Assembly (NCBI GenBank): GCA_947629335.1
Contig: CANRDI010000007.1
Location: 30,825-94,824 of the forward strand
Direction of reading: 5' to 3'
Length of the DNA stretch: 64,000 nt
Source of the DNA: an uncultured Clostridia bacterium
GTDB lineage: Bacteria > Bacillota > Clostridia > Oscillospirales > Ruminococcaceae
The notes below the pieces were generated by a model. The model saw nothing but the letters and a program-made list of their open reading frames with translations, had not been told where the DNA came from and did not search any database. The translations under genes and the position numbers were made by a program. Each line of letters begins with the position of its first letter. The stretch's first letter is position 1. Below are positions 30,550 through 38,850 of this stretch, piece by piece.

Positions 30550-31959
30550 TTACATCTTTATATTGTCTTTGGTCTTGTGGTTCTTTATTCGCAAAAGGCA
30601 CACAATACCTATTACCACCGACATCAGCCCTATGCCGACATTTGATATGAGCATCGCTATTCCGAGGCTGACTGCTTTAAGCTCCGGGAAGCAGTTTATC
30701 ATTATCAGCATTGAGGGGATCCTGAATACAAACAGTCTCGACAAATTGCACACCATCGAAACTTTTGTATAGCCCAGACCGTAAATAAGTCCGTTTACCG
30801 CCGAATTTACGCCGAGCGCAATTATTCCTATCCTCTCATACGAGAATATTTTTTGGATAAGTTCGGCTTCTTCCTGACCGCCGTCGCCTGCAAAAAAATT
30901 TGAAAGCGGCGTGCTGAATATTGTGAGAAGTATAAAGCCGACTATCGTTATAAAAAGGTTTAACGCGAGCGTACAGAAAAATACCTGTATCATCCGCTTA
31001 TACTGCTTTTGGCTCAGGTTATAGCTTATAACCGAGCTTTCGGCGTCTTCGCTGTAGGAGGTAAGATGCGTCACAGAGCCGCTTATCTGGTTTGAAACGC
31101 CGAGCGCGCCGGGGGCTTTTTCGTCAATATTCACCGCAAGTCCGTTTACAATGACCTTTCCCATAGAAAAAACGAATTTTCCGAGAGATACGGGTATTGA
31201 CAGCGAACACAAGGGCTTGAAAAAGTCCTTGTTGAACATAACGTTCTTGGCGCTGAACTTAAAGAGATACGTCTTTCTGACCAGATTTATCAGTGCATAT
31301 GAAGTCACGGACAAGTCCGCGCAGAGCGTTGCCCATGCGACCCATAATGTTCCCAGTTTGAACACCGTCACATAAACCGTCGTAAGCACGAGCTTCATCG
31401 ACATTGACATAATGTTTATAAGCGTTATGTTCATCATAGCGCCGCGGGCTTTTTCAAGCCCCATAAACACCTGGTTAAAAAGTCCTACTCCTATCGAAAT
31501 GATCTGGATACGGAAATATCCTATTCCCAGTTTTACCATCTCGTCGTTAAACTGACCGAGCCTCAAGATCGGTTCTGCAAGCAGCTCTATGGCTATTATC
31601 AGCCCTATCGCCAAAACAAAAAACGACTCAAGCGTAGTATTCGCGGCCTTTTTCGCCTTGTCATACTCTCCGCGCCCGATAAGCCTTGATACTATTATGG
31701 AGCTTCCCGTGGCAAAACCTGCGCCGAGCGCAGTTATAAGCGCCTTTATCTGCGAGATCATAACGACGCTCGAAAGCGCGTTATTATCGGTCGTTGAAAC
31801 GACAACAGTGTCAATGACGCTGCTTATGTACGAAAAAGCTCCCAATGCCATAAGCGGAAGGGAAATCCTCAGCACGACCATCATAGGATTGCCGTACAGG
31901 ATAAGTTCCCTTCGTTTTCTATCCTTTTCGCTTACGGCAGTGCTGTCTGTGACTGCCAT
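30550..31959 (-). CDS. MATE-family transporter
   Basis: 469 aa with about twelve hydrophobic segments, the MATE/MOP norm. The N-terminal NPMMVVLRISLPLMALGAFS and the repeat-related GKFVFSMGKVIVNGLAVN in the second half mark the two six-helix bundles. MATE proteins exchange drugs, dyes or organic acids for Na+ or H+. Position between uxaB and the ATPase gene, seven bases from uxaB, suggests co-expression with uronate catabolism; export of toxic intermediates or phenolics released with pectin is conceivable but inferred. A weak promoter (TTGCAG, 18 bases, TACAAT, around 31975-32005) may precede it. Confidence 0.88.
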   Translation of the reverse strand: MAVTDSTAVSEKDRKRRELILYGNPMMVVLRISLPLMALGAFSYISSVIDTVVVSTTDNNALSSVVMISQIKALITALGAGFATGSSIIVSRLIGRGEYDKAKKAANTTLESFFVLAIGLIIAIELLAEPILRLGQFNDEMVKLGIGYFRIQIISIGVGLFNQVFMGLEKARGAMMNITLINIMSMSMKLVLTTVYVTVFKLGTLWVAWATLCADLSVTSYALINLVRKTYLFKFSAKNVMFNKDFFKPLCSLSIPVSLGKFVFSMGKVIVNGLAVNIDEKAPGALGVSNQISGSVTHLTSYSEDAESSVISYNLSQKQYKRMIQVFFCTLALNLFITIVGFILLTIFSTPLSNFFAGDGGQEEAELIQKIFSYERIGIIALGVNSAVNGLIYGLGYTKVSMVCNLSRLFVFRIPSMLIMINCFPELKAVSLGIAMLISNVGIGLMSVVIGIVCLLRIKNHKTKDNIKM

Positions 31960-32019
31960 TAAAATCCTTTCTCAAAGCGTATTGTATCAATACTCAACTC
32001 CGTTCTGCAAGGGGATAAC

Positions 32020-33123
32020 TCAGCTGTTTCTGAGCTTAATACGCTTTTCTGTAGCTTTATCAAACAGATATACGCTCTCAAAAGGAACAGCAAATTCAAG
32101 TTTTGAGTCAACTGCGGGCGATTCGTGCGGCTCTACTTTGAGTATAGCCTTTACGCCGCGAATGTCAACATAAACGTTGGTATTGTCGCCGAGAAGCTCT
32201 GTAAGCTCTACTGTACAGCTAAACTTGAATGCATTTCTTACGTCCGCCTTTTCAACAAGCTTTACTGCTTCGGGGCGGAAACCGAATACGACATCCTCGT
32301 GCTCATACTTGTCGATAACTTCTTTATCGGCAATAGGTGTAAGGTCAACAAGGTTATCGTTTATATTGAGTTTTCCGTCGTTTACGGTGGACTCGATAAA
32401 GTTCATCGGAGGTTCGCCGATAAAGCCTGCCACAAACATATTTGCGGGGTTGAAATACAGATCGTACGGAGTTCCGATCTGCTGGACATAACCGAGCTTC
32501 ATAACGACTATCCTGTCCGCCATCGTCATAGCTTCGGTCTGGTCGTGCGTTACATAGATCGTAGTTGCGCCGGTCTCACGGTGGATCTGTGTGATCTCTG
32601 AACGCATCGTAACTCTCTGCTTTGCGTCGAGGTTTGAAAGCGGCTCGTCCATAAGGAAGATCTCGACCTTACGGATAATTGCGCGTCCAACCGCAACTCT
32701 CTGTCTCTGTCCGCCCGAAAGCGCACGCGGAAATCTGTCAAGATAATCCGTAAGACCAAGTATCTTTGCGGTTTTGTAAACTCTCTCCTCGATAACGTCA
32801 TCATCAACGCCCTCAAGCGTAAGTCCGAACGCGAGGTTATCATATACGGTCATGTGAGGATAAAGAGCGTAGCTCTGGAACACCATCGCGATACCGCGTT
32901 CGCGGGGACTTTTTTCGTTGGCTCTTTCTCCGTTTATGAGAAAGTCACCGCTGCTTATGTTTTCAAGTCCCGCGATCATTCGGAGAGTTGTCGATTTTCC
33001 GCAGCCTGACGAGCCGACAAATACGATAAACTCACCCTTCTCAATTTCAAGATTGAAATTGTGAACGGCGTGAAATCCGTTCGGGTAAATTTTGTTGATT
33101 CCCTGTAAAGTTAAATATGCCAT
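32020..33123 (-). CDS. Sugar ABC transporter ATPase, MsmX/UgpC type (copy A)
   Basis: 367 aa. Walker A GSSGCGKST at about 36-44, signature LSGGQRQRVAVGRA at about 133-146, Walker B IFLMDEP, H-loop VTHDQTEA, and a C-terminal TOBE-like regulatory domain. Such ATPases energise CUT1 oligosaccharide importers and often serve several permease pairs. It is located downstream of kduI, away from the permeases at 49-51 kb. A second ATPase of the same type is encoded at 44276-45337, so the locus has two. Confidence 0.93.
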   Translation of the reverse strand: MAYLTLQGINKIYPNGFHAVHNFNLEIEKGEFIVFVGSSGCGKSTTLRMIAGLENISSGDFLINGERANEKSPRERGIAMVFQSYALYPHMTVYDNLAFGLTLEGVDDDVIEERVYKTAKILGLTDYLDRFPRALSGGQRQRVAVGRAIIRKVEIFLMDEPLSNLDAKQRVTMRSEITQIHRETGATTIYVTHDQTEAMTMADRIVVMKLGYVQQIGTPYDLYFNPANMFVAGFIGEPPMNFIESTVNDGKLNINDNLVDLTPIADKEVIDKYEHEDVVFGFRPEAVKLVEKADVRNAFKFSCTVELTELLGDNTNVYVDIRGVKAILKVEPHESPAVDSKLEFAVPFESVYLFDKATEKRIKLRNS

Positions 33124-33171
33124 AACGGTACTCCCACTTTAAATTTATTTCCGGTAACGCGATTTCTCCCG

Positions 33172-34008
33172 TTACTTGAGATCAAGATTGCCTATATTGT
33201 CCATATCGTCGTATGTCTGGTTCTCTCCGCACATACCCCAGATGAAGGTGTAGTTTGAGGTCGCCGTACCCGAATGGATAGACCATGACGGAGAAATGAC
33301 CGCCTGTTCGTTGTGCATAATGATGTGGCGGGTCTCCTGCGGCTGTCCCATCATATGGAACACTACGTTGTCGCCTTCAAGCTCGAAATAGAAGTAAACT
33401 TCCATTCTTCTCTCGTGAGTATGCGAAGGCATTGTGTTCCAGCTGCTTCCTACGGCAAGTTCCGTCATACCCATAGCGAGCTGGCAGCTTTCGCACACAG
33501 CAGGGTTCACATACTGGTTTACAACGCGCTTGTTCATATTCTCAGCCGTTCCTAAAGGACGGTGAACAGCCATATCCTTTGTGATATAAACGGTCGGATA
33601 AGTCTTATGCGCGGGGCAGGAATTGATGTAGAACTTCGCGGGATTTGCCTTGTCCGCAGACTTGAACACTATCTCCTTCGTTCCCATTCCTATATAGATG
33701 CCGTCCTTATAATTCAGCTCGTACTCTTTGCCGTCAAGAACGACTGTTCCCTTTCCGCCGACGTTTATCATTCCCATTTCGCGTCTTTCGAGAAAATATT
33801 CGGTGCCAAGCTCCTTCGTGCTGCCGAGCGTCAGCTCCTTATCTACCGGCATCGCTCCGCCCGCTATCATTCTGTCCTGATGCGAATATGTAAGAGCGAT
33901 CTCGTCCTTTACGAAAACTTTTTCGATAAGATAATTCTTTCTCAAAGCCTCCGTATCGTATTTTTTGGAATCATCGGGATGATTTCCGTATCTGATGTCT
34001 AAAGTCAT
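33172..34008 (-). CDS. kduI: 5-dehydro-4-deoxy-D-glucuronate isomerase
   Basis: 278 aa, matching KduI. It converts 5-keto-4-deoxyuronate (from unsaturated galacturonate) to 2,5-diketo-3-deoxygluconate. The cupin-type metal site shows as THERRMEVYFYFE, with His and Glu ligands, and ISPSWSIHSGTATSNYTFIWGMCGEN at the C-terminus is a family signature. Zinc is the usual metal. It is followed by the ATPase gene and preceded 13 bases upstream by the isomerase/epimerase gene. With kduD it handles the 4,5-unsaturated sugars released by GH105. Confidence 0.96.
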   Translation of the reverse strand: MTLDIRYGNHPDDSKKYDTEALRKNYLIEKVFVKDEIALTYSHQDRMIAGGAMPVDKELTLGSTKELGTEYFLERREMGMINVGGKGTVVLDGKEYELNYKDGIYIGMGTKEIVFKSADKANPAKFYINSCPAHKTYPTVYITKDMAVHRPLGTAENMNKRVVNQYVNPAVCESCQLAMGMTELAVGSSWNTMPSHTHERRMEVYFYFELEGDNVVFHMMGQPQETRHIIMHNEQAVISPSWSIHSGTATSNYTFIWGMCGENQTYDDMDNIGNLDLK

Positions 34009-34021
34009 TGAATTGCTCTCC

Positions 34022-34855
34022 TTAAATGAATTGCTTTAGGTGAGAAACCGCGGCGGGGATATCCTCGCCCGTCGTTCCCTCAAAAACGAGGTTCGCGTCG
34101 GGGCAGACTTTTCTGATTTCGGGGATTATCCGCGAATAATCGAAAATTCCTTTTCCCACGCCTACCTGTTTAAGCGTTCCGTCCTCTGCAATAACGCAGT
34201 CCTTTATATGGAACACAACTATCCTCTCGCCGAATGTTTCAAGACCCTCGTGCAGAATATCGTACATCTCGTTTACATTCGATTTGTCAAGATAGTTGTA
34301 CAAATCGAAAATTATCTTGATGTTATTTCTGCCGATAGCTTTTACCGCTCTGTCGAGCGTTTTTACATTCCAGCAAACATGCCCGAACGCGCCCTCCATG
34401 CCTATATATGAGCCGCAGTCCTTTGCATAATCCGCAAGCTCCGAGAATGTCGAGATAACTCTTTGGACAGCCTCTTCGGTACGGTTTTGCGGGTGATATG
34501 TCCACTTGTCGCCGTTATAAGAGCCTGTTTCCGAGCCTACAATATCGCAGCCCAGACTGTGCGACAGTTTAAGATAGTCCTTAAACACCGCAATGCCGTT
34601 TGTTATCTTCTCCTCGTTCGGATGGACGGGGTTGAAATATGCGCCTATAAGTGGAACGGTCTTATTGTGTTCAGCAAAAACCTTGTGAAACTGCTCCGCG
34701 CGTTCTTTTGTCATAGCGTTCGGAGCATAAGCTATCCCGTCAAGGCACTTGTACGCGACGAGCTGCACGCCGCAAAGCCCGAACTCGTCGAGCCTTGCAG
34801 CGATGTTTTCCTCGCCTTTTACGCCCAGATCATGAGCGCGTATAAACAGTTTCAT
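34022..34855 (-). CDS. Xylose-isomerase-like TIM barrel protein
   Basis: 277 aa, AP-endonuclease-2 superfamily sugar isomerase/epimerase fold. Metal-ligand positions are suggested by GMEGAFGH (Glu), IIFDLYNYLD (Asp), VVFHIKDC (His, Asp) and the terminal LVFEGTTGED (Glu). The start codon overlaps the kdgK stop (TAATG), so it is coupled to kdgK. A role as a keto-sugar isomerase or epimerase in uronate metabolism is likely, but no substrate can be read from sequence. Confidence 0.82.
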   Translation of the reverse strand: MKLFIRAHDLGVKGEENIAARLDEFGLCGVQLVAYKCLDGIAYAPNAMTKERAEQFHKVFAEHNKTVPLIGAYFNPVHPNEEKITNGIAVFKDYLKLSHSLGCDIVGSETGSYNGDKWTYHPQNRTEEAVQRVISTFSELADYAKDCGSYIGMEGAFGHVCWNVKTLDRAVKAIGRNNIKIIFDLYNYLDKSNVNEMYDILHEGLETFGERIVVFHIKDCVIAEDGTLKQVGVGKGIFDYSRIIPEIRKVCPDANLVFEGTTGEDIPAAVSHLKQFI

Positions 34856-35886
34856 TATCTCTGAACACGTCCCGAAGCGTCGCCGCCTGCGAGAGTTTCA
34901 ACTTCCTTGCGTGAAACGAGGTTGAAGTCGCCGGGGATCGTGTGCTTGAGAGCGGAAGCAGCTACGCCGTATTCGAGCGCGGACTTGAAATCCTTTCCGT
35001 CAACAAGACCGCAGATAACGCCGCCCGCAAAGCTGTCGCCGCCGCCTACGCGGTCAACGATCGGGTGTATCGAATACTCTTTCGAGTGGTAGAACTCCTT
35101 GGTATCTCTGCTGTAGATGCAAGCGCTCCAGCCGTTGTCGGAAGCCGAATGAGATACACGAAGCGAAGAAATGCAGTATTCAAAGTTGTAATCAGCAACC
35201 ATCTGCTCGAATATCGACTTGTATCCTGCAAGTTCAAGGTCGCCCGAAGTAACGTCGGTATTGCCGGGCTTGTATCCGAGAACGAGCTCAGCGTCCTCCT
35301 CGTTTCCGATGCAGACGTCAACATACTGCATAAGGTTCTTCATAACTTTCTGAGCCTTTTCGCTGCTCCAGAGCTTCTTGCGGAAGTTCAGGTCAACGGA
35401 AACCTTTACGCCGTGCTTCTTTGCAGCTTTGAGCGCTTCTTCCGTGAGAACAGCCGCTGCGTCGGAAACTGCGGGAGTAATTCCCGTAAAGTGGAACCAG
35501 TCAGCTCCCTCGAAAATCGCGTCGAAATCGAAATCAGCAGCAGTAGCTGTGGAAATCGAAGAATGCGCTCTGTCGTAAACAACCTTTGAGGGTCTCATTG
35601 AAGAGCCGCTTTCGAGGTAGTAAATGCCGAGTCTTTCGCCGCACTTAGCAATGTGCTTTGTTTCAACACCGTACTTGCGAAGAGCCGCAACTGCGCACTC
35701 GCCGATCTCGTTGTCGGGAACAGCGGTAACGAACTCAGCCTCGTGACCGTAGTTTGCAAGCGAAACCGCAACGTTCGCCTCGCCGCCGCCGTAGCAAACG
35801 TCAAACTCGTCTGCCTGAATGAACTTTTCGTTGTTGGGAGTGGAAAGGCGGAGCATGATCTCGCCCATTGTAATAACCTTAGCCAT
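34855..35886 (-). CDS. kdgK: 2-keto-3-deoxygluconate kinase
   Basis: 343 aa, PfkB family. It phosphorylates KDG to KDPG. MGEIMLRLSTP at the N-terminus, the substrate-binding CYGGGEANVAVSLANYG at about 31-47, and the anion-hole and catalytic VGGGDSFAGGVICG motif at about 279-292 with the catalytic Asp. The pathway context (KduI, KduD, UxaA make KDG; aldolase follows upstream) supports KdgK over other PfkB sugar kinases. The ATG at 35886 has a GGAG upstream. The C-terminal RVQR overlaps the next start. Confidence 0.94.
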   Translation of the reverse strand: MAKVITMGEIMLRLSTPNNEKFIQADEFDVCYGGGEANVAVSLANYGHEAEFVTAVPDNEIGECAVAALRKYGVETKHIAKCGERLGIYYLESGSSMRPSKVVYDRAHSSISTATAADFDFDAIFEGADWFHFTGITPAVSDAAAVLTEEALKAAKKHGVKVSVDLNFRKKLWSSEKAQKVMKNLMQYVDVCIGNEEDAELVLGYKPGNTDVTSGDLELAGYKSIFEQMVADYNFEYCISSLRVSHSASDNGWSACIYSRDTKEFYHSKEYSIHPIVDRVGGGDSFAGGVICGLVDGKDFKSALEYGVAASALKHTIPGDFNLVSRKEVETLAGGDASGRVQR

Positions 35887-35924
35887 TGGTATGATCTCCT
35901 TTTATCATTAATTTTTTCTCAGGC

Positions 35925-35946
35925 TGTAGATAAAGCCTGAATATAC
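35925..35946. repeat. Small hairpin, fragment of the palindromic element
   Basis: TCAGGCT-gtagata-AAGCCTGA between the aldolase and kdgK genes matches the AGGCTGT-GATAAAGCC arm of the element at 22187. In the operon transcript it could mark a processing or attenuation point. Confidence 0.5.
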
Positions 35947-35954
35947 AGTCTATA

Positions 35955-36926
35955 TTACTTCTTTTCAACAAGGTGAACCTTAAATCCGCCGATCTCGTCA
36001 GCGAGGTAAACAAACTTCATTCTGCCGTCCTCGTCGTAAGTTGCAGTGGACATATCGAACTTAACGCCCTTCTGTTCAAGCTGATAAACGGCTCTCTTGA
36101 CGTTGCCCGTAGCAACCGCGATATGACCGTGAGTTCCTATCTTCTCCGCCTTCTTGCACTCTACATAAGTGCCTGCGAAGATAGCGCTGTTGCCGACCTT
36201 CTGCTCCCAGCCGAAAAGCTCGCCGAACTTAGCGGTTATTGCGCTTGCGTCAGCCTCATTCTCGGCGTTTATGCCGACATGAACGAGCTGGAAGTCGAGC
36301 ATCTTATTAACTGCCGACTTGCAAAGCTCGGTAATTTCAGCCCACTTCTGACCCTTTACAAGCTTGTCGGGAACTATCCACGAGCCGCCGCAGCAAACTA
36401 TCTTCTTAAAGCCGAGGTAGGTGTTGAGGTTATTTTCGTTTACGCCGCCTGTGGGCATAAATTTCATCATTGAATAAGGAGCGGAAACTGCCTTGATATA
36501 AGGAAGACCGCCTGCCTGCTCTGCGGGGAAGAACTTTACAAAATCAAGTCCTAATTCAAGAGCCTGCTCTATCTGAGAGCCGTTTGCAACGCCCGGAGCG
36601 AAAGGAACGCCCTTGTCAAGGCAGTGCTTTACGACCGTAGGATTAAGACCGGGAGCTACGCAGAACTTCGCGCCCGCCTCGATAGCCTTATCGCACTGGT
36701 CAACGGTAAGTACCGTGCCCGCGCCGACTAACATATCGGGATAAGCGGTCGTCATTGCCTTTATTACCTTATCTGCTCCCGCAGCGCGGAAAGTTACCTC
36801 CGCACAGCGGATACCGCCCTCGTAGAGAGCCTTTGCAAGATTTACCGCGTCGTCGGTGTTTTCAAGCTTGATAACGGGAACTATACCCGTGCCTTCAAGC
36901 TGATCTAAAAACTTTTTATTGTCCAT
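35955..36926 (-). CDS. KDPG/KHG aldolase fused to a VOC (glyoxalase-like) domain
   Basis: 323 aa from the ATG at 36926, nine bases after GGAGG; a TTG three codons upstream touches that site. Residues about 1-205 are a class I KDPG aldolase: CAEVTFRA with the catalytic Glu and DFVKFFPAEQAGG with the Schiff-base Lys; the enzyme splits KDPG into pyruvate and glyceraldehyde 3-phosphate. Residues about 210-323 form a vicinal-oxygen-chelate domain (FQLVHVGINAENEADASA, GHIAVATGNVKRAVYQLEQ, FVYLADEIGGFKVHLVE), a fold that usually binds a metal. Stand-alone aldolases are about 210 aa. The VOC part may add regulation or an extra isomerase activity; unproven. Confidence 0.9.
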   Translation of the reverse strand: MDNKKFLDQLEGTGIVPVIKLENTDDAVNLAKALYEGGIRCAEVTFRAAGADKVIKAMTTAYPDMLVGAGTVLTVDQCDKAIEAGAKFCVAPGLNPTVVKHCLDKGVPFAPGVANGSQIEQALELGLDFVKFFPAEQAGGLPYIKAVSAPYSMMKFMPTGGVNENNLNTYLGFKKIVCCGGSWIVPDKLVKGQKWAEITELCKSAVNKMLDFQLVHVGINAENEADASAITAKFGELFGWEQKVGNSAIFAGTYVECKKAEKIGTHGHIAVATGNVKRAVYQLEQKGVKFDMSTATYDEDGRMKFVYLADEIGGFKVHLVEKK

Positions 36927-36977
36927 TTCAAACAACCTCCAAATGAATTATTTTGAAAATCAGCCGCCGATTTTCGG

Positions 36978-37748
36978 TCAGCGTCCGAGCCATCCGCCGT
37001 CAACAGCTATCGTAAAGCCGTTTACATAGTCCGAAGCCTCAGAAGCAAGGAATACAGCCGCACCCATTATATCGTCGGGCGTTCCCCATCTGCCTGCGGG
37101 GATTCTGTCGAGAATAGCCTCGCTTCTGTCCGCGTCAGCGCGCAGAGCCTTTGTGTTGTTTGTAGCCATATATCCGGGAGCTATACAGTTTATGTTGATC
37201 CCGTCTTTTGCCCACTCGTTTGCCATTGTCATTGTAAAGCCCTTTACAGCAGACTTTGAAGCCGTGTATGAAGGAACTCTGATACCGCCCTGATAGGAAA
37301 GCATTGACGCAACGGAAATAATTTTTCCGCGGCTTCTGCCTTCAATTCTTTCCTGCTTCATAAACTGCTTTGCAACAGCCTGTGAAAGGAAGAACAGCGT
37401 GCGGCAGTTTACGTTCATTACCAGATCCCAGCTCTCGATGCTGAAATCAATGGTATCCTCGCGCTTGATAACACCCGCGTTGTTTACGAGAATATCAATT
37501 CTGCCAAACTTGTCAAGACAAGTCTTGATGATGTTGTCGATAGGGTCAAGAGTAGAGAGGTCAGCCTGAATAAACTGGAAGTTATCCGCGCCGAGCATCT
37601 CCTGTGTCGCGTTGCTCGGCATATTTGAAACGCCTAAAACCTTTGCGCCTGCCTCGACGAAAGCCTTTGAAAAGCCCTGTCCGAGACCCGTGTCGCTTCC
37701 TGTTACAATAGCAACCTTGCCTGCCAAGCTGAATTTGTCTAAGATCAT
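36978..37748 (-). CDS. kduD: 2-dehydro-3-deoxy-D-gluconate 5-dehydrogenase
   Basis: 256 aa, classical short-chain dehydrogenase. It reduces 2,5-diketo-3-deoxygluconate (KduI product) to KDG. TGSDTGLGQGFSKAF near residues 16-30 is the nucleotide motif, NNAGV at about 91-95, the catalytic Ser/Tyr/Lys appear in SVASMLSYQGG and YTASKSAVKG, and VDGGWLGR ends the protein as in KduD. It lies between the aldolase and AEC genes. A GGAGG precedes the ATG. Confidence 0.94.
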   Translation of the reverse strand: MILDKFSLAGKVAIVTGSDTGLGQGFSKAFVEAGAKVLGVSNMPSNATQEMLGADNFQFIQADLSTLDPIDNIIKTCLDKFGRIDILVNNAGVIKREDTIDFSIESWDLVMNVNCRTLFFLSQAVAKQFMKQERIEGRSRGKIISVASMLSYQGGIRVPSYTASKSAVKGFTMTMANEWAKDGININCIAPGYMATNNTKALRADADRSEAILDRIPAGRWGTPDDIMGAAVFLASEASDYVNGFTIAVDGGWLGR

Positions 37749-37845
37749 AATTTGTATCCTCCGCTAAAATTTTTTATTTTATGGACGGCTTTCGCCGACC
37801 AAAAATTACCTGAAAATGCCGCCTGAAAATGTCTGAAAATTCCGG
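37749..37845 (-). promoter_or_regulatory. Spacer upstream of kduD with three direct repeats
   Basis: On the minus strand ATTTTCAG occurs three times (plus-strand 37810-37817, 37823-37830, 37833-37840), next to a GGCG-aaa-CGCC type hairpin. No clear promoter. The repeats could be a regulator site or chance in an A/T-rich gap. Confidence 0.35.
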
Positions 37846-38850
37846 CTAAAAGATCCCGATAGTTTTGAGAACAGTCGTGTAGATAAATATCGTGACCGCG
37901 CTGACTAAGCTCGTCCAAACGACCAACTGCCCCGCGAGGTCGTCGTCCGCGCCCATTTCCTTTGCCATTATCGCGCTTGCGACAGCAACGGGCGTTGCGA
38001 ACACGCCCATATATGTGGCGAAATGCGCTCCGCCAAGCTCCGGCATTATCGTCGCTCTTAAAACAAGCGCCCCGCCAAGCCCCAGCACAGGAACTGCAAC
38101 AGTCCTTACAAACGTACCGAAAGCTATTTCTTTCCACAGCCTTGAAACAGCCGCAAACTCAAACTTTCCGCCCAAAACTATAAGCGCAAACGGCGTGCAT
38201 ATAGACTTTACATCGCCTAACGCATCATACAGAAACTCAATGTCCTTTATCCTGAACGATATATTTCCCAGCACGAAAAGTTCGCGTATTCCCAGTACCG
38301 CAACTCCCGCGACCGTACCTATGATAAGCGGGTTTGTCACGATACCCTTCAGGATTTTCTTTACGTTGATTTTTCCCTTTTCGTTGTTTCCGTTGAAGAT
38401 CGACAGCGCTACAACTCCGAGTACATTAAATGTCGGAACGCAGAATGCGCTCATTACTCCTGCCGCAGCCGCGCCTTCTGCTCCAAAAAGACTTTCGGCA
38501 AGCGGAAGTCCTATTATCGCGTAATTGCTGCGGAAAACCGACTGAATAAGCGAACCGCGCTTGGCGTTGTCCTTAGTGAACATGCACATGACCGCAATTC
38601 CTATAAAGAAAATCACGATAACTGCCAATATTCCGTAAAGCACAAAGCCGAAATTTATATCGCTGAGGCTGTTTACATTATAAACGTTGTAGAACAGCAT
38701 CACGGGAAGCAGAACTCTGAACGTCAGCTTATTTCCGATATTCAGAAAGTCTTTTGTCAAAAGCCCTATGCGTTTCAGGACATACCCGAACGCAATCAGC
38801 ATAACTATCGGCAAAACAGCGTTTGCCGCAAATATAAATGCGTCTAACAT
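37846..38850 (-). CDS. AEC-family (auxin efflux carrier-like) transporter
   Basis: 334 aa with about ten hydrophobic helices, the AEC norm. The N-terminal AVLPIVMLIAFGYVLKRIG and the central RSNYAIIGLPLAESLFG (helix break with the conserved Asn) are family features, as is the C-terminal VFATPVAVASAIMAKEMG. AEC members move organic anions such as malate. It overlaps the end of the GH4 gene by seven bases, so it is firmly in the pectin operon, but its cargo is unknown; uronate or a product acid is a reasonable guess. Confidence 0.87.
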   Translation of the reverse strand: MLDAFIFAANAVLPIVMLIAFGYVLKRIGLLTKDFLNIGNKLTFRVLLPVMLFYNVYNVNSLSDINFGFVLYGILAVIVIFFIGIAVMCMFTKDNAKRGSLIQSVFRSNYAIIGLPLAESLFGAEGAAAAGVMSAFCVPTFNVLGVVALSIFNGNNEKGKINVKKILKGIVTNPLIIGTVAGVAVLGIRELFVLGNISFRIKDIEFLYDALGDVKSICTPFALIVLGGKFEFAAVSRLWKEIAFGTFVRTVAVPVLGLGGALVLRATIMPELGGAHFATYMGVFATPVAVASAIMAKEMGADDDLAGQLVVWTSLVSAVTIFIYTTVLKTIGIF

